The notes: generated by a model not told the origin, from the letters alone. A stretch of 64,000 nucleotides of DNA from Bos javanicus (GCF_032452875.1 NC_083871.1:2951692-3015691), one strand, 5' to 3'. Shown: positions 1 through 10,475, numbered from the stretch's first letter. Numbers and translations: made by a program.

Positions 1-739
1 TTAGAAAAGATGTTATTAAAGATTTTGAACTCAGCGGTGCTGGGAAATGGCAAACAAGAAAGAAAAGTCTATTTCTATGGCTATTATAGTCCAGCATGAT
101 TAACAACTATAAAGTAGGTATTTCCAATTGCATTTTAAAATAACATTTGTGGCTAGTGTTACAACAAATGTTGCTGACAAAGCCTGTAAGTCTATTTCCT
201 TTACCTGGTCTTAAGGGAATTGGAAAGATTCTTTAAAGTAAACCATTGAATTAAAATTTGAAAAATGAGTAGATTTTCACTGTTCAAAATAATGCTGGTA
301 AAGGGCTCATTTCAGACAAAGAAATGGCATCTCCACTAAGCATTTGCAAGAGTGCCTCATAGAAACAGGAGGATAGAATCTTCTTCAGAATGTTTCTTCT
401 GCCATCACAGATATATGCCTTCCCTAATGAAAAATGGTGGTTTTGGAGTGGGGCGGGGGCAGGGGGGGCGTTTGGCTAGGGAAAGCTTGCTCTTGTGAAT
501 AAAGCAGGCCTTAGTCTATACATGTATATTATTTATTTTTAAAAAAATGTGTCTTGTTTTTCATCTTCTATTTTGAATTTCAGGCAAGGGTTTTGGTTCC
601 TTTGTTTGCTTTTATCTTACTTTTTTTATCAACAAAGGTAGATTTAGGAACACTTATTTTAAAGGAAGATTTGCAAGATAATATATGGAGAAATATAAAT
701 ACAAAGATAGATTCAAGTACTATACAACCCTCAATCCTT
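1..739. other. unassigned AT-rich sequence
   Basis: I recognise no repeat family or coding exon here. A 67-codon open frame at 554-757 has no recognisable motif and runs into the start of an L1 remnant. The only distinctive local feature is a G-rich tract at 450-468. Confidence 0.5.
450..468 (+). other. G-run tract, possible G-quadruplex
   Basis: Three guanine runs of 4, 5 and 7 bases are separated by one or two bases. The 7-base run could supply two of the four strands needed for a quadruplex. It lies alone in AT-rich DNA with no gene nearby, so a role is not implied. Confidence 0.4.
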
Positions 740-1278
740 AAAGCAAAGAAAGAGTAAAGCATGAAATTAAAACTACAGACAGATATTTCTCATGAACATA
801 AATGTAAAAATCCTCAACAAAATATTTGAAAATCATACCCAACAATGTATAAGAAAAATTATAAACCACAACCGCATGGGGTGTTTCCCAAGTATGAAGG
901 GCTGGTTCAACACATAAAAGCTAATTAATGTAATCTGTCACAGTAATAGACTATAAAAGAATAATCCATTGATCAAATCAATAGATACAAAAAATTCAAT
1001 ACTATTCATGATACAAAATCTCAGTAAACTAGGAAGTAAGGAAGACTTCCTCAGCTTGATAAACAAACAAAATCTATAGCTAATGACCTATTTCATAGTA
1101 AGAAACTTGACACTTTCTGACTTAGATCCAAACTAAGGCAAGTGTGTCCCCTATCACCACTGCTTCTCAACATTGTACTGGAAGTCCTTGCTAATGTAGT
1201 AGGAAAGAAAAAAGTTTAATATATATATATATATATAGATTGAGAAAGAAGACATAAAAATGACTTAATTTTCAGATG
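740..1278 (+). mobile_element. old L1 ORF2 remnant, reverse transcriptase part
   Basis: Conceptual translation gives degraded L1 ORF2 reverse transcriptase: a stretch like 'NIDAKILN..LANRI', then 'GLVQHIK', then residues leading to the catalytic F/YADD site near 1270. Stops and frameshifts are frequent and a TA microsatellite has grown at 1219-1237. The element resumes after a SINE at 1501. The 3645-5425 L1 piece may be the rest of the same old copy, because orientation and ORF2 order agree. Confidence 0.75.
1219..1237. repeat. (TA)n microsatellite inside L1
   Basis: About nine TA units interrupt the L1 reverse transcriptase remnant. Confidence 0.9.
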
Positions 1279-1285
1279 ACATAAC

Positions 1286-1493
1286 AAGGTTTCCCTGGTG
1301 GCTCAGACAGTAAAAGAATCTGCCTGCAATGTGGGAGACCAGGGTTCGATCCCTGGGTTGGGAAGATCCCCTGAAGAAGGGCATGTAATCCATTCCAGTG
1401 TTCTGGCCTGGAGAATCCCCATGGACAGAGAAGCCTGGCGGGCTACTATCCATGGTATTCCAAAGAGTTGGACATGACTGACTAAGCACAAGC
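1286..1493 (+). mobile_element. Bov-tA SINE
   Basis: A tRNA-derived head with A- and B-box-like sequence (the B box resembles GGTTCGATCC) is followed by the Bov-A tail, which ends near a GACTGACTAAGCAC-type terminus. A 7-bp TSD (ACATAAC at 1279-1285 and 1494-1500) flanks the element. It interrupts an L1 that continues on both sides, so it is younger than that L1. It is not a functional tRNA gene. Confidence 0.92.
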
Positions 1494-1500
1494 ACATAAC

Positions 1501-1600
1501 TATATATATATAAATACCCAAATTCCTTGAACTAATAAGCAATTTAGGAAGATTTCAGAATACAAGATTGATACAAAATAGTTGTATTAATACTACTACT
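1501..1600 (+). mobile_element. old L1 ORF2 remnant, continuation
   Basis: The translation matches the L1 ORF2 segment just after the catalytic aspartates (a 'NSLN..ISNFRKIS.YKI'-like stretch). It continues the 740-1278 copy across the SINE and then fades into AT-rich sequence. Confidence 0.6.
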
Positions 1601-1635
1601 AATAATATAATATATAATATATCCTTTACAGATAT

Positions 1636-1787
1636 ATTGTATGTCCTCAGTCACTCAGTCCTGTCAGACTCTTTGCAATCCCATGAACTATGGCCCTCCA
1701 GGTTCCTCTATCGATGGGATTTTCCAGGCAAGAATAGTGGAGTGGGTTGCCATTTTCTTCTACATTTGTGCTCAGTCGCTCAATATA
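1636..1787 (-). mobile_element. Bov-A SINE fragment
   Basis: The Bov-A tail is present in reverse orientation: it opens with a TCAGTCACTCAGTC-like terminus and runs to a GTTGCCATTTTCTTCT-like segment. The tRNA head is absent. It borders the AT-rich block that follows. Confidence 0.85.
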
Positions 1788-2097
1788 CTGTATAACATAT
1801 ACTATATAAATATACTATAATATGTGTAAGATATAGTTTATAAGATATATACACTATAAACTATACTAATGTAAATATTATATATAGCATGTGCTATTGA
1901 TATATATTATACATACTATACTGATATGCAGTGTATATACATATATGCTATATAAATTAATGTAAATGGTACTATATTTTAAAATTTCAAATTCTACTTG
2001 GTTACTTTTAGTATATAGGATTTATAGCATATTATAAGTATGTATTATATAGTATATGTTATTATTGTAGTGTAACATATACTATATACACTAAAGT

Positions 2098-2251
2098 AAA
2101 TGTTGAAAGTAAGCTAGATAATTCTCTAATAAATATTTTTATTACTTATTTGTATATAAATAAGTGTCTTCTTTTGTTAACAAATCCTTTGAACCTGAGA
2201 CAAAAGAGAAAACTTTCAGCAGAACAGTTGCCATTTTCTTCTCCAATATAG
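2098..2251 (+). repeat. left arm of long inverted repeat
   Basis: Reading 2702 back to 2545 on the minus strand reproduces this arm with a few substitutions and short indels. Several perfect blocks are 16-22 bp long, one of them centred on TTGTTAACAA. The arm ends in a Bov-A-like CCATTTTCTTCTCC segment. Confidence 0.85.
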
Positions 2252-2544
2252 TATATATAATATATATTTTACTATACTAATAATATATACTATATATGTA
2301 CTATAGTATAATATATACTATATATACTAATATATAATATATTTACATATAATATATATATTTTATAAGTATATTATATATAAGTAATATATATAATATA
2401 TACTATGTATACTAATGTAAATAGTATTGTATTTTAAATTTTCAAGTTCTATGTTTTAGTATATCATATATAGTATTATATAGTATATAGTATAGTACAT
2501 ATATATTATATATTATTAGTATAGTGAAATATATATTATATATA

Positions 2545-2702
2545 CTATTTTGGAGAAGGAAATGGCAAATGTTCTGAAAGTTTTCACTTTCGTGTGAGTT
2601 TCAAAGGATTTGTTAACAAAATAAGCCACTCATTTATATACAAATAAATAATAAAAATATTTATTAGAGAGTTATCTAGCTTACTTTCAGCATTCTAACA
2701 TT
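2545..2702 (-). repeat. right arm of long inverted repeat
   Basis: This is the reverse-complement partner of 2098-2251, separated from it by about 293 bp of TA-rich spacer. The arms are long and similar enough to suggest an inverted duplication rather than chance. Confidence 0.85.
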
Positions 2703-3204
2703 AAAAGAAAAAAGAAATAGAAAGAGAAGAGAATACATCACAAATCGTGTTTTAGGGAATATAAACAGTACTGGGAAGTCCCGTGTCACAGCACATCTGG
2801 TGTCCCAGTTGGGAATGGGTACAGGTAGCAAGTCTGCTCTGTTGGTGATACTTCAAAGTTCGCAGTTTGGGTAATCCCAGGACTGAGGCAAACTGATATC
2901 ATCATTAATCCATGACCGAATTGCAAGCCTGGTTTCATGTCAATGCTGTTTGTTTGTCCTGTAAAACTTGGAATGTTGTTAAGTCTGGGACTTGGTTAGC
3001 AGGGCCTCTCCAGGAGCTCAACAATCTCAAAATTCTTCCCCCATTTTATGTATGGTGCTGCAAGTCTGGCACTCACAGCAGGCAGTCACTCACAGTCACT
3101 TGTAGGCAGGGCAGTGTCCAGGCAGGTTAGACGCAAGGTCAGAGGTCTGTTCTGCTTTGTTTCTGAAGCCTAAACAAGATTGTTTATCTAATTTCTCTAA
3201 CAAC
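2703..3204. other. unassigned, more GC-balanced segment
   Basis: Base composition is more balanced than the flanks. Short open frames exist on both strands (for example 2912-3130), but none carries a motif I recognise. It could be a decayed LTR or a relict of single-copy sequence; I cannot choose. Confidence 0.4.
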
Positions 3205-3318
3205 CACCCACTGCAGTATTCTTGTCTGGAGAACCCTATGGGCAGAGGAGTCTGGTAGGCTGTAGTCCATGGGTTCACAAAGAGTCAGACACAACTTAGT
3301 GACTGAAAAACAACAATA
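3205..3318 (+). mobile_element. Bov-A SINE fragment
   Basis: The Bov-A tail runs from a CTGCAGTATTCTTG-like start to an AGTGACTGAAAAACAACAA-like end. The tRNA head is missing. Confidence 0.85.
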
Positions 3319-3405
3319 TACTATATAATACTATGTAATATGTATTCTATATATACTAAAAATAAACAAGTGGAATTTTAAATTTAAAACACAATTCCAT
3401 TTACA
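3315..3405 (-). repeat. third copy of AT-rich module
   Basis: The reverse complement matches the modules at about 1948-2040 and 2408-2475. The shared part is an AATGTAAAT segment, a TTTTAAATTT segment, a TTTAGTATAT segment and a TATATAGTATAT end. Confidence 0.6.
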
Positions 3406-3409
3406 TTAT

Positions 3410-3640
3410 TAGCTAAATTCACGAATCGCCAGTCCAGGTTAGATACATGATACTGGATGCTTGGGGCTGGTGCACTGGGACAACCCAGAGGTATGGTATG
3501 GGGAGGGAGGAGGGAGGAGGGTTCAGGATGGGGAACACGTGTATACCTGTGGCAGATTTATGTTGATGTATGGCAAAACCAATACAATATTTTAAAGTAA
3601 TTAATCTCCAATTAAAATAAATAAATTTATAAAACAAAAT
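3410..3640 (+). mobile_element. L1-BT-type 3' end, 5'-truncated
   Basis: This is the ruminant L1 3' UTR: GCCAGTCCAGG, a GGATGCTTGGGGCTGGTGCA block, a purine-rich GGGAGGGAGGAGG tract and a CAAAACCAATACAATATT segment, ending in an (AATAAA)-like A-rich tail. Only the last 200 bp or so were inserted. Confidence 0.88.
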
Positions 3641-3644
3641 AAAT

Positions 3645-4402
3645 CAGAAAAATTTATGAAAATAAAAATTTCATCATCAAAAAATGAAATAAGTATGAAT
3701 TTAACAAATGTTCAAAATATATATGAAGATATTTATAAAATTGATGAACATAATCAAAGAACTAAATAAATAGTCCATGTTTATGAATAGGAATGTTTGA
3801 TATTATCAAGTTGTAGAGTTCTCCCCAGATCTACAGATTCAATGCAAGATAATGAAAATCTCAGCAAGTTATTTTACAGGTACTAACTAGCAAATTTTAA
3901 ATCTATATAGAGCCATGGAAAGCTCTGTACAGCTCACATACACTGTAAGAGAGCAATGCTGGAGGGCTGGTGCCACCCAACTTCACAACTTGTTATAAAC
4001 GTATAGTAATCACAAGTGTGTGCTAATAGTAAAAGAATGATCAACAGAAACAGAACACAGAGTCTGGAAATGGACTTAAAATTGTAGCCTCATGATCCTC
4101 AGCAAAGTAGCAAAGCCAATTTAAAAATGTACATTCTCAACAGATGATTCTAAAATAACTGGATGTCCACAAGCAAAATTATGAATCTAAGCATATACCT
4201 TACACCCTTCATAAATATTAACTCAAAATTGGTTATAAGCCTAAATATAAAATACAAAATGATGAAACTCCTAGAAGATAACACAAGAAAAAATGTACAC
4301 GACCATGGCTATATACCTTTTTTAGATACAAAACCAAAAACACAATTCATGAAAGAAATAATGAGTATGTTAGACTTCATTAAAATTCAAAATACATGTA
4401 TA
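3645..4402 (+). mobile_element. old L1 (L1M-type) ORF2 C-terminal remnant
   Basis: The translation shows degraded L1 ORF2 C-terminal sequence, including 'WKDHPCSWIGR'-like and 'KLLEDNTRK'-like stretches. An open frame at 4163-4591 covers part of it but reads into an inserted L1 3' end, so it is not a gene. The copy resumes at 4612. Confidence 0.75.
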
Positions 4403-4404
4403 AT

Positions 4405-4610
4405 ATCATATATGAAACGAGTTGCCAGTCCAGGTTTGATGCACTATACTGGATGCTTGGGGCTGGTGCACTGGGCTGACCCAGAGGGATGGTACGGGGA
4501 TGGAGGAGGGAGGAGGGTTCAGGATGGGGAACACGTGTATACCTGTGGCGGATTCGTGTTGATGTGTGGCAGAGCCAATACAATATTGTAAAGTTAAAAA
4601 AAAAAAAATC
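4405..4610 (+). mobile_element. L1-BT-type 3' end inserted in older L1
   Basis: It has the same 3' UTR landmarks as the element at 3410 (CAGTCCAGGTTTGATGCA, the purine tract, CAATACAATATTGTAAAG) and ends in a 12-base A tail. It splits the L1M copy at the point where ORF2 should read on into a 'CSAKGN'-like motif, whose equivalent appears straight after the A tail. Confidence 0.88.
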
Positions 4611-4611
4611 T

Positions 4612-5425
4612 GCTCTGCAAAAGGCAATAGGAAGAAAATGAGAAAATGAGAGTTTAATTTGTTACAAAATTAAAAACTCTTATTTAACTATATGATCCAA
4701 AAGTCATGCTCCTAGGTCTTTACTCAAAGGAACTGAAGAGCTATGTCTAAACCAAAATCTTCATGCAGATGTTTATAGTAGCTTCATTCATAATATTAAT
4801 ACTTGGAAACAACCACAATGTTCTTCAGTCACTAAATGGATAAAGAAGCTGTAGTACATTCAGACAATGGAATATCATTCAGTGCTAAAAAGAAATGAGT
4901 TATCAAACATGACAAGACATTGGGGAGGCTTAACTGGATATTACTCAGTCAATTAAACCAATCTGAAAAGAGCTCAAACCTATTACTACAATTTGTGACA
5001 TTCTGAAAAGGCAAAACTGTGGAGACAATAAAAATATCAGGGGCTACCAAGTATGTGTGTGAGGGAGATGAATAGGCAAAGCATAGATACATTTTAGGGC
5101 AGTGAAAATACTCAGAATATTATTAGACTAATGGCTGCATGTAATTATCTGTTGGTCCAAACCCATAGGATGTACAACCTAAAGAGATGTTTAAGATAAA
5201 TTGTGTACTTTTGTGCATTATGACTTGACTGTGTACATGTGTCCTTGGTAAAAATGATACTATTCTGGCAAATGGTGTTGACAGTGGAAGATATTATGAA
5301 TATGTGGGGGCAGGAGGCATATATTGGCATATATTTGAAATTTCTGTACCTCCCTCTCAACTTTGTTGTAAACCTGATTGTTCTAAAAGTCTTAAACATA
5401 AAATGAAAGTGTTTTAAATAAAATA
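4612..5425 (+). mobile_element. old L1 (L1M-type) 3' end
   Basis: It continues the 3645 copy: the ORF2 tail, then the common L1 3' segment with matches to ACTTGGAAACAACC and GGATAAAGAAGCTGTGGTACAT, then a 3' UTR ending near an AAATAAAATA tail. Confidence 0.72.
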
Positions 5426-5588
5426 TACAAATTTCACAAATTATTTTATACCACGTGCTTAAGCTTCTTATTGACTTTTTTTTTTTTTTTAATAACATTG
5501 CTCCAGGTCAGCCTACAAGAATGGAACCTGTCACTCTCCTAATCATGCAGAGAAGGCAACTATTTAACCATTCCCTTTACATTAAGAA

Positions 5589-5811
5589 AGGACCTTTGGT
5601 CATCTTCCTTGGTGGCTCAGACTGTAAAGCGTCTGCCTGCAATGCGGGAGACCCAGGTTCAATCCCTGGGTTGGGAAGATCCCCTGGAGAAGGAAATGGC
5701 AACCCATTCCAGTACTCTTGCCTGGAAAATTCCATGGATGGGGGAGCGTGGTAGGCCACAGTCCACAGGGTTGCAAAGAGTCCGACACGACTGAGCAACT
5801 TTGCTTTCTTC
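5589..5811 (+). mobile_element. Bov-tA SINE
   Basis: A complete head and tail: TTGGTGGCTCAGACTGTAAAG-like head, GGTTCAATCC B box, Bov-A tail to GACACGACTGAGCAACTTT. A 10-bp TSD, ACATTAAGAA, occurs at 5579-5588 and 5812-5821. Confidence 0.92.
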
Positions 5812-5821
5812 ACATTAAGAA

Positions 5822-6507
5822 CCTAGCTGTTACACAGTCTTTTGAGGAGAAAAGAAAGAAGATCTAGGTCTCTATGGATTTCTCAATCTACACCTGATTC
5901 CATTTTACCAGTTCATTGGTCAGTAGATCACCTCAACAGAATTAAATATTAAACAGTTCATATGTAAATTTTCAGCACACAGAGGTCTGATAGACTCCAT
6001 AAAAAACATAGCCAATAAAAATAGCTGGGATTAGACTATACCACAATTGGTTAAGAAATTTGTTTAAAACTGAAATTTGATGTGGATGTTCATTCATTTT
6101 TCCATATATCAACACTAGAAAGTAACTGAAAGATAAATAAGGTTGAAGAGGGGTTACTAAAATACAGAGAAAAAATCATGAATTTATGTTTCTGTGCAAG
6201 AATTAATACCTGTATGCTATCTTTCACAAATTTTTCATGAAATAGTATTTTCAGGAAAGGTGTTTGAACACATTAAATCATTGTCACATTAAATCTATTG
6301 TCACATTTAAAAATAACAAAATAATAATACACTTTCAATTAAAGGAAAAGCCATAACTGCCCATTAAAGATAATTCACTTGACAGTGTAATCTTTGAACT
6401 AATATAAGGGAGGATATTAGTTACTGATACAGATCTAATAATGTATTTAATGTTATGAAAGAATCTCTCCAAGTTTATATGAAGGGATAGGCTATCCACT
6501 CCAGTAT
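5822..6507. other. unassigned AT-rich sequence
   Basis: I recognise no repeat or coding feature. A minus-strand open frame at 6335-6835 crosses from this segment into the adjoining SINEs and is an artefact of them. Confidence 0.45.
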
Positions 6508-6684
6508 CCTGGGGCTTCCCTTGTGGCTCAGCTGGCAAAGAATCCACCTGCAATGCAGGAGACTTGGGTTTGATCCTTGGGTTGGGAATATCCCCTGGAG
6601 AAGGGAAAACCTCCCCACTCCAGTATTCTGGCCTGGAGAACTCCGTGAACTCTATAGTTCGTGGGATCACAAAGAGTAGGACAT
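6508..6684 (+). mobile_element. Bov-tA SINE
   Basis: The head (GGGGCTTCCCTTGTGGCTCAG) and Bov-A tail end at about GAGTAGGACATGG, where an oppositely oriented Bov-A2 begins at once. The terminal bases of the tail are missing, consistent with the Bov-A2 having inserted there. Confidence 0.88.
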
Positions 6685-6983
6685 GGTTGCTGCTGCTGCT
6701 GCTGCTGCTAAGTCGCTTCAGTCGTGTCCAACTCTGTGCGACCCCACAGACGGCAGCCCACCAGGCTCCCCCATCCCTGGGATTCTCCAGGCAAGAGTAC
6801 TGGACACTGGAGTGGGTTGCCATTTCCTTCTCCAATTCATGAAAGTGAAAAGTGAAAGTGAAGTCGCTCAGTCATGCCCAACCCTAGCGACCCCATGGAC
6901 TGTAGCCTACCAGGCTCCTCCGTCCATGGGATTTTCCAGGCAAGAGTACTGGAGTGGATTGCCATTCCCTTCTCACGTACATG
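6685..6983 (-). mobile_element. Bov-A2 SINE
   Basis: Read on the minus strand it is two Bov-A monomers joined by the typical GACTTCACTTTCACTTTTCA linker with an (AGC)n tail; on the plus strand the tail appears as GTTGCTGCTGCTGC. It abuts a plus-strand Bov-tA, forming a hairpin-capable pair. Confidence 0.92.
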
Positions 6984-7582
6984 TTTGAGGGATGTTTAAA
7001 AAAAAAAAATTACCCAAGTCAGGATGTTCACTTATAAAACAAAATGGAACAAAATAACTTAAGAATGCCAGCTTGGATCCAGATGCACACTGCAAAATGT
7101 CAGAAATGTGGATATTGAAAGCTAACATTCAACTCTTGAGATACTTTACATTTCTTTTCCATCCATATGTTTGGACTTCGCTGTTTTGCTCTTTTCTCCC
7201 CCACAGAAACATTGGAAGGTAAAAAGGAAACAGGAGAAAACAAAATCACTATTTAACTATTATGTTATTGACCAGAACCAGTAAACTCATGCAAATAAAC
7301 TTCCATATGCTGAACAGAAAGAATTAACATCTAAGATTTTATAGTGAGCTTGCAAATATTTAGAGCAAAAGAATCTGTGTACCAGCATTTAAAGATTGTA
7401 AAATGTGAAGCAGTTAAAATGGATTAAGATTAGAATAAATTTTATGAAAGAAATTTCAGAAGCACTAAATTTCTTGTTGTGCTACTTTATTTTCTCAAAA
7501 GCTTAACAAATGCTTATTAGCTAGAACTGATTAAGTTGATTATTATAACAATGGGTTTTAAAAAATAGAAAATGCGTGCAAG
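6984..7582. other. unassigned sequence
   Basis: Apart from a 12-base A run near 6998-7010, nothing recognisable is seen. No open frame of note. Confidence 0.45.
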
Positions 7583-7728
7583 TTTTATTTATTTTTTATT
7601 CTTTTGACCACATCATGTGGCATGTGGGATCTTAGTTCCCCAACCAGGGATTGAAATTGCACTGCCTATATTGAAAGCAGAGAGTCTTGAGCACTGGAAG
7701 CACTGGAAGTCTTGAGCACAAGGAAGTC
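7583..7728 (-). mobile_element. CHR-2-like artiodactyl tRNA SINE
   Basis: Read on the minus strand, a tRNA-like head at about 7728 (AGGGACTTCC-like start) leads to a GGTTGGGGAACTAAGATCCCACATGCC-like body and an A-rich tail. On the plus strand this appears as a TTTATTTATTTTTT start and a GTGGCATGTGGGATCTTAG core. An AAGCACTGG-type segment is tandemly doubled at about 7694-7712. Confidence 0.8.
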
Positions 7729-8344
7729 CCTGTAGGTTTTATGTATAAGAAACAGAGTAAGAATAACTTACTAATGAAATAAAGAATTGAAGAAATAAAT
7801 AACTAATGAAAAATACATAGTAAGGAATGGTTTCAGCAAACAAAATGAATTCCCAGACAAAATTTTTCCTAGAAAGTCTGAGAACTAAAAGATTAAAGGG
7901 AAGACAATGTGTCAATTGAACAATCAGGCTGACAGAGATCAAGAGGTATAAGAAGAATAAAATATATCCATGTATGAAATCCAAGTCTAATTACAAGTAC
8001 ACAAATGTAAAATTTAATTACATGAGAAGAGAGTCCAGAACATTAAAAGGATTTTAAAGGAAATTCATTAAACCATGAAGAAAGTTAGGATTCATATGTA
8101 TGTAAACTCAGATGTTTGCATATTATAAATTAAAAAAAAATAAAATGAGACAAAATAGCCTGTAGCATGTTAGACATAAAATATAGAGCTAGTTCATTCA
8201 AAATGGAAAAAAAAATTCTAAAATCTATACATATTTTTTATGGAACTGTTATATATCATCTTCTAAAATGATTAAGTATAAACTCCAGTGTGCTGGTTTT
8301 AATAGATATAAAAGTTATATCATGACTACCTATGGGCTGGACAC
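7729..8344. other. unassigned AT-rich sequence
   Basis: No known family recognised. An 81-codon minus-strand frame at 7739-7984 is rich in hydrophobic residues, but this follows from antisense A-rich DNA. It lacks any motif, so I do not call it a gene. Confidence 0.45.
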
Positions 8345-8594
8345 AATTAAAGAGAATATAATGTAAATTGATACAGTCACTATAGAGAACAGTATGGAGG
8401 TTCCTTAAAAAACTAAAAAAGAACTACTATATGACCAGCAACTTCATTCCTGGGCATATATCCTGAGAAAAACATAATTCAAAAAGACACATCTGCACCA
8501 CTGTTCATTGCAACACTATTTACAATAGCCAGGACATGGAAGCAACCTAAATGTTCATGGACAGATGAATGCATAAAGATGTGGTATATATATT
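8345..8594 (+). mobile_element. L1 ORF2 3' end fragment
   Basis: The common L1 3' segment is present: TAAATTGATACAGTCACTAT, the ATATGACCAGCAA part, TTCATTGCAACACTATTTAC, CAGGACATGGAAGCAACC. It stops at ATGTGGTATATATA, where a BovB fragment begins. Confidence 0.85.
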
Positions 8595-9042
8595 GCTGTT
8601 GTTGTTGTTCAGTCCCTAAGTTGTGTCCAACTCTTTGTGGTTCCATGGACTGCAGCACTCCAGTCTTCTCTGTCCTTCACCATCTTCCAGAGTTTGCTCA
8701 AAATCATGTCTGTTGAGTCAGTGATGCCATCCAACCATCTCATCCTCTGTCATCCCCTTCTCATCCTGCCTTTTCCAATGAGTTGGCTCTTCACATCATG
8801 GTCTTTTCCAATGAGTTGGCTCTTCACATCAGGTAGCCAGAGTGCTGGAGCTTCAGCTTCAGCATCAGTCCCTCAAATGAAGATTCGGGGTTGATTTCCT
8901 TTAAGATTGACTGGTTTAATCTACTTGCAGTCCAAGGGAACCTCAAGAGTCTTCTCTAATACCACAGTTCAAAGGCATCAATTCTTTGGAGCTTAGCCTT
9001 CATTATGGTCCAACTCTCACATCCATCCATGACTACAGCTGA
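8595..9042 (-). mobile_element. BovB LINE 3' end fragment
   Basis: It opens on the plus strand with a (TTG)n tail complement and CAGTCCCTAAGTTGTGTCC, then follows the BovB 3' coding end and UTR backwards to ACATCCATCCATGAC. A roughly 29-bp piece is tandemly doubled (8770-8798 and 8803-8831). The flank on the far side is minus-strand L1, whereas the near flank is plus-strand L1. Confidence 0.88.
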
Positions 9043-9240
9043 ATAATATTCCATTATATGCCTCCCTCTCTATATATATGTATATATATGTGTGTGTGTG
9101 TGTATTCTAAACTTCTCCACCCCTTCCTCCACCTATAAACACATAGGTTGTTTCCACATGCAATTTATTCACATCTTTCATGTCTATGAGATATTTTTGC
9201 ACTCCATGAATCACATTCAGAGTGTTCATGCAGCTCTTTT
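9043..9240 (-). mobile_element. L1 fragment with TATG/TG microsatellite
   Basis: GCTGAATAATATTCCATTAT and TAGGTTGTTTCCACATGCAA are reverse-strand L1 3'-region landmarks. A (TA/TATG/TG)n tract at about 9071-9104 has expanded between them. The remainder to 9240 is poorly matched. Confidence 0.5.
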
Positions 9241-10475
9241 CCTACAGTTTCTTTTTATTATGACTAAATAGACACAACATAGAGTTCACTATTTTAACCA
9301 TTTCAGTGTATAGTTCAGCAATATCAAGCATTCACATCATATAACACAACCACCATCACTGTCCATTTCTAGAACACTTTTGCCATCCTAAACAGAAGCT
9401 CTGTCCTCAAGGAACACATCTCAGCTTCCTGTTTCTCCCTCTCTTGACCCCAGGAAGCCTCCAGACTACTATCATTCTCCATGATTCCACCCACTCTAAG
9501 TATCCACCCCATACAAATAAAATCATACAATATTTGTCATTTTGTTCCTGCCTTATTTCTTGTCTAGCACAATCTTCCCAAGATGTATCCATGTTGTAGT
9601 GTGTATCAGAACTTCACTCTTTTAAAATATATTGCATCATGTCTATCCATTGATCCAGTGATGGACAATTGTGTTACCTCCAGCTTTGGCTCCCATAAAT
9701 CATGAAACATGGTTTATCTTTTTTTGTTGTTGTAGTTCTCAATTCCTTTGGTTATACACCTAGAAGTGGAATTTCTGGTTCCATAGCATTTTAACTTTTT
9801 TGAGAAATCATGAATATGGTGCCATTTCACCATTTTATATTGCCACTAGGAATTAACCAAGTGCCAATTTCTCCATATCTCACCAATACATGCTATTTTC
9901 AATTACTTTTTGTTAATGGTTATCCTAATGGATATAAAGTGGTTTTCATTGTGGTTTTGACTCTCATTTCCTTAATAAATATTGATGTTGCACATTTCTT
10001 CGTGTGCTTACTGGCCATTTGTATATCTTCTTTGAAAAACGTTCATTCAGTCCTTCGCCCACTTTTAGGTTGGGTGGATCTTTGTTGCTGCTCTCAAATT
10101 GTAAGAATCCTTTATATATTCTGGGCGTTAATCCCTTGTTGGTTATACAATATACAAATATTTTCTCTATTCTGTGGCATATATTTTTCTTCCTTGACAA
10201 TGTTCTTTAATGTAAAAAGTTCTCTTTTTAATTTTCATTAATCTAGTTTATCTATTTTGTTTTTTTTTCTGCCTGTGTTTCAGTGTAATATTCAAGAAAA
10301 TATCACCAAATCCAACATCATAAAGATTTTTGTCTATGTTTTCTTTGAAGAGTTTATAGTTTCAAATTATGCATTTAGGTTTTTGTTCCATTTTGAATTA
10401 ATTCTTGTATATGGTGTAAACTGGAGTCTAACTTCATTCATTTTCATACTACATAGCATTTTGGTATGAAACATT
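9241..10475 (-). mobile_element. old L1 (L1M-type) 3' UTR and ORF2 end
   Basis: 9241-9600 is an old L1 3' UTR in reverse (CACTATTTTAACCATTTCAGTGT, ACCACCATCACTGTCCATTT landmarks). From there to 10475 the antisense of ORF2 C-terminal sequence follows (GGTTATACACCTAGAAGTGG, GTGGTTTTGACTCTCATTTCC, TTGTTGGTTATACAATA). A 143-codon plus-strand frame at 9810-10241 is merely antisense to this. Confidence 0.8.

Larger units (their letters stand above)
1790..2702. repeat. AT-rich block with inverted and direct repeats
   Basis: The block is dominated by TATA-type dinucleotides. It contains a long inverted repeat (arms 2098-2251 and 2545-2702) and two direct copies of a roughly 70-90 bp module (about 1948-2040 and 2408-2475). 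A third, inverted, copy of that module lies at 3315-3405. No coding sequence is present. Such DNA could extrude cruciforms and assembles poorly from short reads. Confidence 0.8.

Noticed and set aside
1286..1360. tRNA-like A and B boxes at this and other Bov-tA heads
   Set aside because: These are SINE heads without tRNA folding or ends, present in many copies; not tRNA genes.
4163..4591. 142-codon plus frame
   Set aside because: A chimera of old L1 ORF2 and an inserted L1-BT 3' UTR; the junction is an insertion, not a gene fusion.
6335..6835. 166-codon minus-strand frame
   Set aside because: It reads antisense through a Bov-tA and sense through part of a Bov-A2; repeated SINE-type peptides (MGFSRQEYWSGLPF-like) recur at many SINE sites.
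7739..7984. 81-codon minus frame resembling a membrane peptide
   Set aside because: No homologous motif, no start context, and composition explained by antisense A-rich DNA.
9810..10241. 143-codon plus-strand frame with hydrophobic segments
   Set aside because: Antisense of old L1 ORF2; not a membrane protein gene.
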